This document shows, in pieces, positions 1 to 11,461 of a DNA stretch of 64,000 nucleotides. A program made the translations under genes and the position numbers. Source of the DNA: Strigops habroptila. Lineage: Eukaryota > Chordata > Aves > Psittaciformes > Psittacidae. Each line of letters starts with the position of its first letter. Within the stretch, counting starts at the first letter, position 1. The DNA lies in NCBI RefSeq assembly GCF_004027225.2, contig NC_044288.2, positions 4,763,719-4,827,718 on the forward strand. Direction: 5' to 3'. The notes under the pieces were generated by a model. The model worked only from the letters and a program-made list of their open reading frames with translations, ran no database searches and was not told where the DNA came from.

Positions 1-722
1 CGGGTTGGCTTGGTTTGGCCAGCGGGGATTAGTTAGCCAGGCTGTGTGCTCCAGTGTGGCAATAGCTCTGGATCCAGCATGGCATGTCCTGGCAGGCAGG
101 AATGGTCAGCAGGAGCAGCTGGGAGGCTGAAAGGTCTTACCCTTGTGTCCTCATGTCCTTGACCTACTGATGCAGTAGGAAATGTGGTAGGTGCTGGAGC
201 AGAGCAGGGCTCCAGGGTGAGCTCCTTTGCCAGGGCTGGTGTGGTGTGCTAGGACGCAGGTGCCAGATCCAGCTGCGGGGATGGGATGGGAAAGACAGAC
301 ATGGAGATCTTTGGAAATCTGGCTCTGGGCAAGAGGCAGCCGTGATGCTGAGTCAGCACCTCCTGCCTCCCCCAGCACCCTGGTGCTGCATGGAGCCGGC
401 GTCCCCAGCCCGGTGCCACCCCGGGGCCACGGGCACAGTGGGGCTGGGCACCGCCACCGAGTGCTTGAGAAACTGGTGCTGAAGCAAGCCCAGGGTGAAA
501 CCAGGTGCCTGGTGGCTCCAGCTGCGGTGGGATGAGAACACTGCAGGGCAGAGAGGGACCACATCCCAGTGCAAATTGCACTGCCCTGGCACCACTGACC
601 CGGGCAGCAGCTTTGATGGCACAGGGGTCCCTATGTGCTTCTATGGAGCACCCATCCTGGGGTGCTGGAGCTGCTTCCAGCCTGACCCTGCTCTTGGCCA
701 TTCGCTATTCCACTGGCGAGTG

Positions 723-762
723 CTGTGGCCCTGGGGATCCAGCTGTGGCCCTGGGGATCCAG
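723..762. repeat. Perfect 20-bp tandem duplication
   Basis: The 20-base unit at 723-742 is repeated exactly at 743-762, and a diverged third start follows. It is a simple local duplication in GC-rich non-coding DNA. Confidence 0.85.
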
Positions 763-1410
763 TTGTGGCTGAGCCCATGCAGATGTGTGGCCCCATGTAG
801 GCTGGTCCCAGCCTGGAGCGGTGCTGGCTCTCCCAGACAAGGTCTCATCACCTCCTGGAAAATGACACAAACTCTTCCTATCTGTACTGGAAAGACCTGC
901 TGGGCCGGGGAGAGCAAGATGTGGAGGGCTGGCAGAAGGGGCAGGCAGCTGCTTGCACCCGGCGCCTCTCTGCCTGGCCCCAGCTTCCCCGACCCCTTTT
1001 AGGGATGGGCGAAGCCGAACATGAAGCTGTTGGAGGGACCCCAGCCCCCGGTGGTGCAGGATGAGTCCCTCTCCCAGGGGGTCCCCCAGGAAAACCAGCC
1101 CTGGGCGCTGTGCAGGGAGGTGTCCCCATCATCAGGAGTCCCCAAGCTCAGCCTGTCCTCGGGCTGAGCCCTAAGCCCTGTCCCTCCGCTGTCCCCAATT
1201 GCTGGGTGGTGACACCGGGCAGCTCCTAATTGGGAGATGCGGAGATGCCGGAGTGCTTCCGGCACATGCTGTGTCAGCTGCTTCCCAAACCCAAACCCAG
1301 CAATAAAAAACCCTTCTGGGGCAGGGACGCAGCTGCGGCACAGCGACGCCTCCACCGGCATCCCCCCCCAGCCACCGCCAGTGCGGGTGTCCCTGTCCCC
1401 TGCCCTGAAC

Positions 1411-1502
1411 CCCGGGGACCACAGTGATGCCACCCTGCATCCCAGGGACCACAGTGATGCCCACCCTGCATCGCAGAGACCACAATGATGCCCAGCCTGC
1501 AG
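1411..1502. repeat. Minisatellite, three 30-31 bp units
   Basis: Units at 1411-1440, 1441-1471 and 1472-1502 share a GGGACCACAGTGATGCC core. The first two are nearly identical, differing mainly by a one-base length change, and the third is more diverged. It lies upstream of CRYBG2 and no function is evident. Confidence 0.85.
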
Positions 1503-2274
1503 CACCCAGCACGAGGGTGAGGGAGCTGAGTGCTGGGTACCAGCTTGGATCAGGGTGATGAGTACCAATGGGGCTGCAGAAGCAGGTGGAGTCATCCCAC
1601 CTTTGCCAAGCAGCAATAAGGAAGGGTCAAGGGAAAATGCTGCTCAGGTCTCCACCTCCTCCTGTGAACCCCCTGGCTGCCCCAGCCCCAGCCCTGGTCC
1701 TGACCAGGCTCTTTTTCCCAACGGAGCTGCTTCCCTGTTGCTTTTTGGGCTTGTTTGTTTACTGCACTTGCTGACTCGGCGCAGCCCTGCTGCCTGCCTG
1801 ACTCATCCCACAGCTTGGGGCACGGCACTGCTCCGGGCACGGCATGGCCCGGCCGCATCCTGCACACTCATCCGTGCTGTGCCAGCCTGCGGGCTCTGCT
1901 GGAGCCCACCTCGGCAGCGCGGCAGAGCTCCCCACCTGGCTGCAGAAGCACTGGCATGGGCAGGCAGAGGGGCTCACAGTTCCCACTATGTTCTGCACGT
2001 ACCAGGATGGATGAGATGAGCACCTCGAGAATTGCAGAGAGCCCCCAAACCACCTCCTGTGCTCATGGAACCCCCCTAAAATGTCCTGCAGGGTCCGAGG
2101 GATGTCTAGGGGGTGGCTCAGGGCCAAGGTTGGTCCACGCAGGGTGATCTCTGCTCAGCTCTCCCAGGGTGTCCTTCTCTCCCCGCAGCTCCACCAGCCC
2201 CAGCGTGGCAGCGGCGGGGGCCGAGCCCGGCAGTGTGGGGTGTTACGGGGCAGTCCCCTCCCTGTCCCCCCGGC

Positions 2275-5200
2275 ATGGATTCCTCATTCCGGCACACCAA
2301 GGCCAGGGGCTTCGTGTCCAGTGCAGAGCTGAGCATGAAGCAGTCGTCGGCGGGTGCTCCAGGGCCCGAGGGCAGGTCCCGCTTCCAGAAGGTCTCACTG
2401 GTGTCCCGGCGGCTGGAGAGCACAGGGAACGTGCGGGGCCGGGAGGGGAGTCCCTCCCGTGTGTCCCTCCTGCTGCAGGCCTGGGAGCGGGAGATCGTGG
2501 AGAAGACGGCGCCCGGCTCCACCACCCTGCCTCGCTCGTCCTCTGTCAACCTCCTCAAGGACTTCACCGCGCACGGACCTGTCTTCTCGCAGGTGTATTC
2601 CCCTGCGCAGAGACCCCGGCGGCAGGACGAGAGGGGGAAGGTGGGAGCTGATGGTGACGGCATCCCCCCGCCCGGGGGTCCCCCCCGGGACATGCCCGTG
2701 CACAGGGAGAGCTACGTGCACGGCACCCTGCTCCCCACCCGACCTGCTGAGCTCAGCACGGCGGCGCCTGGGCAAGCTCCTGGTGCCCGGTGTGCGCCCG
2801 GCTGCGCCCCTGCCCTGCCCAGGGCCAGGCAGGTCACCGTGCTGCGGACGGGCAGGGATGCAGCCGGGACAGAGCCGGCACTGGCGGAGGGAAGGGAAGC
2901 CCAAAGCGGGATGCACGATGCTGCTGGTGCCACAAAGGCCCCGCCACAACAGGAGATGCACAAGGAGAACAGCAGTGGCTTTGCTGGGGCCACAACGGGC
3001 AGCGAGAGCTCACCAAGCAGTATGGAGGACACCAGGCTCCTGACTGAGGGATCCCCTGGGGAAAAACACTCGCCACAAACCGAAGCCACGCCAGTTAACG
3101 CAACCCTGAGAGACGGCGACAGGCCTGCGGACCCACAAACCAGTATAACCAGCTCCCCGCAGTGTCCCTCGGCTGGCGCCAGTGGCCAGGCTGACCCGGC
3201 TGGTGCGGGAGAGGGAAGCACAGCAGTCAGGGATGGCACCATTTCAGCAATGCCACCGAGGACAGAGAGCCCCCCAGGAGCTGGTGGCACCCCTGAAAAC
3301 CCCTCCTTGGAGGCGAGTGATGGTCCAGAGCCTTCGTCTGAAGCATCTCCAAAGGCTGAGCTTGAGTTGGGTGGGGGCAAGATGACAGGGGACCCCCAGG
3401 GCACAGCCCAAGAGCCCAAGAGCAGCCCAGAACTCCCTGATAAGCCCCCGGACCCTGACCCCCCAGCTGAGACCCCTCCGGACGCGGCCGAGGAGGACCC
3501 TGAGCTGCTGGTGGACATGGAGATCTTTGTGGACACGCTACGCAACATGGAGCCCTCAGAGATGCGGAAGGCACCCAAGACCCCGCGCCAGCCCCGGCCA
3601 TCGTCGCTGGGCCGCTGTGCTGCTCTGCCTCCCATCGAGGAGGACCGCGTGGCCCCACGTGCCACCATCTCCCTGCCCGAGGCTCTGCGTGAGCTGCTGG
3701 CCCGGGGCCCGGCGGGGCGGCAGGAGGAGATCCCAGAGGAGGAGATCGAGAACCCCTACCTGAGCCCTGATGAGCAGGCGCCAGTAGGGACCCTCAATGG
3801 GGTGCCCAGGGACAGCGTGGCCAGCAATGGCCGGGTGGAGGGGGGCTCGCTCCTGGGGACACTGGGGCAGGTGGGAGCAGAGGAAAAAGCCAAACCGGCA
3901 GCTGAGAGGAGCCTGCTCTTTCGAGGGAATGTCCTCAAGGGCATGGCGCTGCTCTCCCACTTCTTGGAGCACCGGGCAGCAGTGGCTGATGAGGGCAAGC
4001 CCTACTCACGCCTGGACAACAGCGTGCTCTACAGCCGCTTCGTCTCCCCCAGCACCGCCCCACTCGAGCTGCCTGGCAGGGATGGAGGGGTCACGGGCTC
4101 GCCCACCCCTGAGGACCACAATGGGCTGGGCCCTGGTGACCACCCCAGCCCAGAGATGGCCATGCTGGAACCCCCAAGTCCTGTCATTGAAGAGCCAGAA
4201 AGCACCATGGCCCTGTGGCCCACTGATGTCCTGGTGAGTGAATCTCTGAATGTGGAGCCTGGGGAGATCTTCTGCCCTCCTGGGAATGTGGGGAGGTGGT
4301 AGGGGTCTGAATCTTGGAGCAGCTTTCCCTGTTCCCAGCATATGGCTTGAACTTCCCAACAGAGAGGCCAAGGGGTGAAAGCCCCTGGTGCGATGGGAGG
4401 GTACCAGGATGGGTGACAGAAGGGTACCAGGTCAAGTGATGGGAGGATGCCACCACAGGTCACAGGAGGGTCCCAGGGCAGGCAGGAGGCCAATCCCCAA
4501 GTGCAGGAATGCTCAAGGTGTGGCTGCTCGGGGCGGTGGGAGGGTTTGGCAGATGCCAGACGTGAGGCTGAGCTACAACTTCCCTGGGCTGCGGCGAGAT
4601 GGCTGGTGCAGCCGATGTCCCTCCGTGCTCCTCATGCGCCCGTCCCCTTGGTTCTTCACAGCAGGAGGACAAGGAGGGCTTCGAGAAGATCAACACAAGA
4701 CCTGGCAAGGTACAGGCAGCATGGCGGGGCTGGGCTGGATGGCGAGGGCATGGTCTGTGTGGTGTGGTGGGGTATGGCAGCACCTCTCTGCTGTGTCACC
4801 CCCTCCCAGATCATCCTCTTCTCCGAAGCTGGCTTCGCAGGCAAGAAACGGGAGATCTGGGGCGACGTCCCCGATGCCACGTCCTGGGAGCTCTCACACA
4901 CCATCTCCATTCGGGTCATCCGAGGCGGGTAGGGGACAGCAGCAGGGCAAGGACGTGGAGGGAGGGTTTGGCTGGGACTCCCGTGTTCCCCGTGTCAGGA
5001 ATGGCAGCCAGGTCTCAGCCTGGGGTTCAAGAGTGACCATCCTACCAGTGCTAATTACTGCGGCTGCACCCCAGCATTGCGGCGGTGGCAGGGTGGTGGC
5101 GGGATGTCCCAACCCATGCTGTGCCCTGGGGCTCCTGATAGCTGCGGTGGCTAAAAGCAGGGTTCTTCCCCGCTTCGCTCCCACCCTGCTCCAGGTGGGT

Positions 5201-8200
5201 GATGTACGAGAAGCCGCGGTTCCACGGGCGCAAGTGTGTGCTGGCCGAGGGGGACGTGGAGATCGACAACCCCTGGACAGCCTATGGGCAGAGCGGGCAG
5301 CCCCACCGGCCCTTCCGCATCGGATCCTTCAAGAGGGTGGTGCGGGTGAGCAAAGGGATCTCCCTGAGCCTTGAGCTCACCCCATATCTCCCAGCACCCA
5401 CTGAGCGGGGGGTGCTGGACCCCATAACACTGCTCTGCTCCACACCAGGATTACCGGACCCCCGAGATCAGCCTGTTTGTGGAGGAGAATGGCGAAGGTG
5501 CCCGGCTCAAGTTCACTGGCTCGGCTGAGGATACCCGCACGCGGGGCCAGGCACTTGCTGCTGCCTCCATCATCGTCCACTCAGGCCTGTGAGTGGGACC
5601 ATGGGGCTGGGTGGGTGCTGGGTGGGCTCCAGCATGGGCTGGAATGAGGTGTGATGCTTTCCCCCTCTTCCCCAGATGGCTGGTTTACTCCAAGCCTTTC
5701 TTTGATGATGATCCCTACGTTCTGGAGCCAGGCGGCTATCCCAATTTAAAGGCTTGGGGAGCAAAGGACCCGTCCATCTGCTCCATGCACCCCATCAGGC
5801 TGGTGAGTCCCAGTTGCTGGAGCACGGTTCCTGGGGTGCCGGGGCTATTTCCATCCCTGGGCATGACAGGAGAGAGCATCTCCTGGTGGTTTCTGGCTGA
5901 CATCAGTGAGAGTTTGGTGTGGAAATGTCCTGAGTGTGGCTCTGGAAAGTGCCTCTGTGGGTTCGAGGTGAAAGCAAGCAATGAAATCAAGTCCAAAAGA
6001 GCTTATTCTTGAATGAAATGACCCCAAAACCAGCTCAGGCTTTAAGGGGGTGAATCAGATGTCCCTGTGCAGCCCCCTCCTGCCACCACAGCCTCACAGG
6101 GGCTCCTTCTCCTTCCAGGGCTGCCCTGTGGTGGAAAGACCCGGCGAGCCGCAGGTGAGTGCTGGGCCAGCACCCAGGGGAGACATGGGACCGGGATGGC
6201 CATGGGAGCCCACTCACCCTCCCCTGTCGCCAGGTGCTCATCTATGAGGCCATGGGCTTCCAGGGTCGCAGCTTCACCATCAGCAGAGACATCTACGACC
6301 TCAAGTGCCTGCCCGGGCCCACACTGCCCACCGTGGGCTCCCTGCACGTCCTGGGTGGCTGGTGAGTGGTGTGGGACTGGCATCCCGGCTGGAGCAGGCT
6401 GGGAATGTGACCCTCACCCTGGGGAAAAGGCTCGGAGGAGCTGCCTGGGGATGTGGGGTGGTCACAGGCAGGCTGGGGGAGAGGGTGGCACTAGAGCAGT
6501 GTGGATGGTGTCCAAACACCTCACTGCCTGTGCCTGCCTGTGCCACAGCTGGGTCGGCTACGAGAAGGAGGGTTTCCGCGGCCACCAGTACCTGCTGGAG
6601 GAAGGGGAGTACCGGGACTGGAGGCAGTGGGGTGGCTACAGCAAGGAGCTGATGTCCTTACGGCTGATACGGACGGTGAGGGCAGGGCTGGTGGCATTGC
6701 TCGGGGATGGACCCAGTGTGGGGGGAGAGAGACAGCATCCCTGGTCCCATCCTCATCCCCCAAAGGGAGCCTTCCCTGCCTGTGTCAGGCACGGCCTGAG
6801 ATCCCCCCAAACTCATCACACACAGGGGTCTAGGTGCCCAGAGCTGCTCCCTGGGGTCCCTGAAGCCAGGCAGGACCCTGGCTGTGTGTATGGAGAGCGC
6901 CTGGCCCCCATCCCTTCCCCCTGACAGACTGAGGCACTTGGGGGGACTCCTTCTCCCTGCAGGACTTCTCCGACCCGGTGCTGGTCCTCTTTGAGGCCAT
7001 GGACTTCGAGGAGGGCCCAAGCGTGGAGCTGAGCGAGGCGCTGCCCGACACGCAGCTGGCTGGTTACGGCACCGTCACCCAGTCCATCCATGTGCTGAGC
7101 GGCGTGTGAGTGGGGGCCAGGGGGAGAGGGGGGCCAGGGGGATACACAGGGGGTGCAGAGCCAGCACCCATGTTTTCCCGGCAGGTGGGTGGCCTATGAG
7201 GGCACCAACTTCTCGGGCGAGCAGTACATCCTGGAGAAGGGGGTGTACCGCAGCTGTGAGGACTGGGGTGCCACCGACTGCCGCATCGCCTCGGCGCAGC
7301 CCATCCTGCAGGTGAGAGCAGGATGGACCCACCGGTGCCACCGCGCACCGGGCTGGTGGGGGCCAGGCTGGAGATGAGACCCCAACCAGCCCCTCTCTGT
7401 CTGCTTCCAGGTTGGGGAACACAACCTCCATTTCGTCTCCAAGGTCTGAAGTGGCACATGGGGAGGGGGACGTACCCTCCCAGGGGACACAGACCCTTGT
7501 GGGGTGGTGACGATGCTTTGCCCCCCTCACCGAGCCCCTCTGTTCCCCTTCCTCAGATCCTGCTCTTCTCTGAGCCTGACTTCTTAGGGGAACACGTCGC
7601 CTTTGAGGAGGACCAGGACGCCCTGCCTGCCGCCTTCGTCCCACGCTCCTGCAGAGTCCGTGGAGGCAGGTAGGATGTCCCAGGGCCTCGCTGCCTCCAT
7701 CTGGGATGGGAACATGGATGTCACCCTGGCCAGCAGCCCCACAGGCGCCTGTGGGAGCTCCGCAGGAGGATGGGCAGGATGAAGGTGCTGGGGGGCTGCA
7801 GGAGGGATGGATGCCCACCCCGATGGCCATGTCAGCCCGGGCACGCTCCTCCCCACAGCTGGATCCTGTTCGATGGGCAGGCCTTTGCCGGGGAGCAGCA
7901 CGTGCTGTCAGAGGGAGAGTACCCCACGCTCAGCGCCATGGGCTGCCTCTCCTCCACCACCATCCGCTCCTTGAAGAAGGTCCCGGTGGTGAGTACCAGC
8001 CCTTCCTTCCCTTCCCACCGGCTTCAGGGCAAAACCACATCAGGAACCTTTTTCCCCTCCCATGGGTACCTCCAGTGCTGGCTCTCCAGCCTTGGCTCCA
8101 TTCTGCACCCATGGGTGCTCACTCCTCTCCTGGTCTCTTCCCCCATCCCGCAGTTCTTCTCGGAGCCCTCCATCTTCCTGCACGGGCTGGAGTGTTTCGA

Positions 8201-9554
8201 GGGGAAGGAGATCGAGCTGAACAACGAAGTGCGGAGCCTGCAGGCAGAGGGTTTCAACAACCACGTGCTGTCGGTGCGCGTCAAAGGCGGGATGTGAGTG
8301 ACCCCCACCCCTGCTCTGCCCTGCCCTGCCCTGGCTGGTGGGTGCCAGCATCCCACCCGAGGGTGACCCCGCTCTGCCCATCCTGTCCCTCGCAGCTGGG
8401 TGCTGTGTGAACACGGTGACTTCCGAGGGCGCCAGTGGCTGCTGGACTGCACCGAAATCACCAACTGGCTGACGTACAGCGGGCTGCAGCATGTGGGGTC
8501 CCTCTACCCCATCCGCCAGGTGAGTCCTGCCCTGCGGGAGGGGATGGGGCACTGCCAGGATGAACCCCAAAACCCCAGTGCAGGCGGCTCACATGGAGCT
8601 AAAGACCTGCACAAGCCAGGTGAGCTCCTTCCACCCAGCTGTGGTGTGTGGGGCTGGAGCTGCAGCGGGGCTTTTGGGTGCAAAAAGGGTTTGTTTCTTT
8701 CCAGAGACGCATCTACTTCCGCATCAGGAACAGGGAGCTGGAGCTGTACCTCTCGGTGCCTGATGATGTGGAGGACATGAAAGCGGGGCGGGTGGTGGTC
8801 TCCAGCCTGAGCGAGGAGAGCAGCTCCATCTGGTACTACGAGGACGGGCTGATCAAAAACCAGGTCAGGACTCACGTGTGACAGCCAGCGCTGTGGAGGG
8901 GACCAGGGGAGCCTCTGTCAGGCCCCCAGCATCTTGTCCCCAGAGATCAGTTGATTCTCTCCTCTCCAAGTCTTCCCTGGAGATGTGAAGGCATCTCTGC
9001 CTTTCCTGGGGGGTTTGTGTCACCCTAATCATCCCTGCCTCTCACTGAGGGTATTTTCCTGCTCATCCCACGTCCAACTCCAGAACTAGCTGCATTTACA
9101 GGGACACCCCTCTGAGCACCAAGACTTTGCACTGGATAGATGTGATGGAGAGGATTAGGCTGATCCAGCCACCACTGCTCCTTGCAGGTGGCTCCCAACA
9201 TGAGCCTGCAGGTCATCGGGCCGGCCGGGAAGGGCGCGAAGGCCGTGCTGTGGTCCAAAAACCGGATGCCACGTCAGACCTGGAGCATCGATTCTCAGGG
9301 ACGAATCCACAGCCAGATGTTTGAAGACATGATCCTCGATATAAAGGGTGAGGCCCTGGCGCTGGCACAGGAGCTGCTTTCCTGTGTTTTGCCTTAAAAT
9401 GGGGGCACCCACCCCTTCACCACCGTCAGGTCTGTGCCCTCCTAAACCCTCCCCTCTCTCCATAGGTGGCCGATCCTATGACCGGGACCACGCCATCGTT
9501 TGGGATGTGGCCGAGGAAAGACCCACTCAGACCTGGGACATCGAGGTGCTGTGA
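2275..9554 (+). CDS. CRYBG2: Beta/gamma-crystallin domain-containing protein 2 (CRYBG2/AIM1L), complete, 19 coding exons
   Basis: Non-lens member of the AIM1 crystallin family. The spliced product is about 1350 residues. Exons: 2275-4233, 4662-4709, 4810-4928, 5195-5345, 5449-5588, 5676-5802, 6119-6154, 6234-6361, 6549-6675, 6963-7105, 7185-7311, 7411-7443, 7557-7669, 7859-7988, 8154-8293, 8396-8519, 8705-8863, 9188-9347 and 9466-9554; every junction keeps frame. Residues 1-653 are one large exon coding a disordered, Pro/Ser/Glu-rich tail. Residues about 670-1215 form six beta/gamma-crystallin domains (12 Greek keys), most split over two exons with a phase-2 intron before a conserved Trp. Tiny 12- and 11-residue linker exons follow domains 2 and 4. 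Residues 1216-1350 form a ricin-B-like lectin domain with the QTW repeat signature. The start is MDSSFRHTKA, just inside the exon that opens at 2189; the frame is open further upstream but reads through the acceptor. The donor after 7443 (GTCTGA) is weak. Its molecular role is poorly known. Confidence 0.93.
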
Positions 9555-11016
9555 GGAGGTGACGTGTGGCCCTCACACCCAGTGTTCCTGTGCTGGGGCG
9601 GGTGGCCTCCTACCCTCCCCCCCCCCACATCCCAAACACAGCTCTGCCCCGGGGGCTGGGGTGCAGGGCACCCTCCATCCCCTCCATCACGAGGAGAACC
9701 ACCCGACTCCCTCCTGGAGAGCCCCGTATGTGCTTCACGAAGGACCCCACGGACACGACCCTCTGGAGAGCGGCTGAGCCCCCTCCCCACCACCTCCAGA
9801 CTGTATTTATGTACGTGTGTAAGATACAGCCCTCCCCTGGGGGCCAGCACTGCCTGGGTGCTTGGTGTCCTTGTCCTTGCCGCAGCCTGGCAGCCCTCAT
9901 GCTAGGGAGCTGCCCCCCTACCCCAGCACCTTGCCCCCACACCAGCTCCGGGCCTAATCCTGCTCCCAGGACGGGAGCCCGGTGCCCTCTAGTGTTCATG
10001 GGCCACCAGCAGCACCAGGGCCCTGGGTTTTGAGTAGGGAGGCAGGGGCCAAGCTGTGCTCCTGGGAGCAGTGGGGGCTGCTGGACCCCAGTCGTGCTGC
10101 CCCGGGTGAGCTCTGCATCAGCAGTGTTCGGTGCCCAAGATGAAGAGCCGGATCATGGCTCAGGTCACTCATGTCTGAGGTCCCTCGGTCAGACATCTCC
10201 TCCACTTGGGTGAGGTATGAGCTCTCCAGGGACGTGACTCAGAGCCAGAAGGGACACAGGGTGAGAAATCCACTCATGGAGCACTCCTGTCCTTGCTGCT
10301 GGGGAGAGGAGACGGCTGCAGACAAGGGCCTGGTTTGCTGAGCAGGTTGAGCCCAGTTTGGGGAGAGTCGCTGCATTTGGGCAGTGATCACTTGTGAACC
10401 CCGCAGCACAACTGGGCTTCTGCAGCAGACTCACATGCACCAAGGTCCCTACATCAGGTGTCTCCAGCTGGCCAGCGACTGCTCTGGCTTTCAGCAACAG
10501 CCATCAGCAAACGTCCATGTTTATGCTGTCCCCAGACCTGTTTGGGCAGTAGGACAGGTAACCACAGGACAGGAGAGCGGTGTGTGCTGCTCAGGGATGC
10601 CGGGCTCCGATACACTCCTCTGCCAGGCCAGCAGGCAGGTGGTTACTGCAGGCCCCAGCCCAAACCCCTGCCTGCAGGCAGCGGTGACAGGCAGGGCTTT
10701 TTGTGGAAGGCAGTGCCAGGCCTGCAGAGCTGGCACGCACACAGATACCAAGCGCCAGGGGAAGTACCACAACCCCATTCCCATCCCATGAAGAAGTGGT
10801 GGCAGGAAGGAGGAAACCTCCAGAGCACGGGGCAGGGAAAATGGTCTAAACTGGGCCTGTGGAGCTGCTTGGAAGCCGCGGATGGACATGGAAACACAGG
10901 ATCTGCAGGCAGGGACACTGCTGAGGGGGAAATCCTCATACAGAGACCCCAGGGCACAAACCCCACCGCCAACAGAACCCAGCCTGGCTGGGAGCAGCTT
11001 AACCCCTTCACCCTCC
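9555..11016. other. CRYBG2 3' UTR and intergenic DNA
   Basis: The CRYBG2 3' UTR must start here, but no AATAAA or ATTAAA is evident in the first kilobase, so its end cannot be placed. A poly-C run lies near 9611-9625. Open frames on both strands look like GC-rich noise. The right edge abuts a promoter-like cluster (11017-11108) that would fire leftwards into this region. Confidence 0.5.
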
Positions 11017-11108
11017 CTTATATACCCACCGCCAGCCCGGGATTGGCCAATACGGGGACCACGGCCGCGCCGGATTGGTGGGGAGCACAAGCCCCTGCGC
11101 GGGATTGG
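11017..11108 (-). promoter_or_regulatory. Candidate orphan promoter: TATA box plus three inverted CCAAT boxes
   Basis: Read on the minus strand, CCAAT boxes lie at 11104-11108, 11074-11078 and 11042-11046. Their spacing of 32 and 30 bases suits cooperative NF-Y binding. About 20 bases further along comes TATATAAG (11017-11024). The innermost CCAAT is part of a palindrome, ATTGGCCAAT (11042-11051). The order is right for transcription leftwards from about 10990. No gene on that side is recognised. The CD52-like gene starts 2 kb away and is transcribed toward this site, so it is not the target. Confidence 0.4.
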
Positions 11109-11270
11109 CCAGGACTCACGGTGAGGTTGAGAGCGGCGCTGCGAGGGGACACCCGGCCTGCAGGGGGCGCTGAGTCCGCACCGGTGCCCGCGCCACCGCG
11201 CCGCGTCCGTCCCGGTTCCGAACCGCCCCAGCCCCGCGGCGCAGCGAGCCCGGCCCCGCTACACAAGCGC

Positions 11271-11276
11271 TTTATT
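11271..11276 (-). terminator. Poly(A) signal AATAAA of the CD52-like gene
   Basis: TTTATT on the + strand reads AATAAA on the minus strand, 185 bases past the stop codon of the CD52-like gene, giving a short 3' UTR. Confidence 0.75.
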
Positions 11277-11461
11277 GCTCGGAGCCGCCGCTGCCGAGCT
11301 GCCCCCGGGGCCTCGCTTCCAGCCGGGGCAGCGGCGGGGCTTGGCTCCGAGGCGGGAGGGCGCGGGGAGCGCGGCAGGGACGGGGGTCATGGCTTCATAT
11401 GGGCTGGTGCCCGCGCTGCGAGGGGCCGAGCGCGGCTGGGTGCGAGGAGCGCGCTGCCCGA

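Larger units (their letters stand above)
1..2188. other. GC-rich non-coding region upstream of the CRYBG2 first coding exon
   Basis: No convincing coding exon is visible. Open frames here are GC-driven and overlap on both strands. The stretch ends in a pyrimidine tract and an AG at 2187-2188, which looks like the acceptor of the exon that carries the CRYBG2 start, so part of it is probably a CRYBG2 intron and 5' UTR. An AATAAA at 1302-1307 on the + strand could be the poly(A) signal of a gene lying to the left, but nothing else supports that. Two short tandem repeats are listed separately. Confidence 0.5.

Noticed and set aside
1302-1307. AATAAA as 3' end of an unseen gene to the left
   Set aside because: A single hexamer with no upstream exon or 3' UTR evidence in the window.
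2118-3668. Long minus-strand frames opposite the CRYBG2 large exon
   Set aside because: Antisense shadows of a GC-rich coding exon; no family resemblance.
10521-11090. Minus-strand 189-codon open frame under the orphan promoter
   Set aside because: It starts upstream of the expected transcription start, has no recognisable domain, and lies in GC-rich DNA where long chance frames are common.
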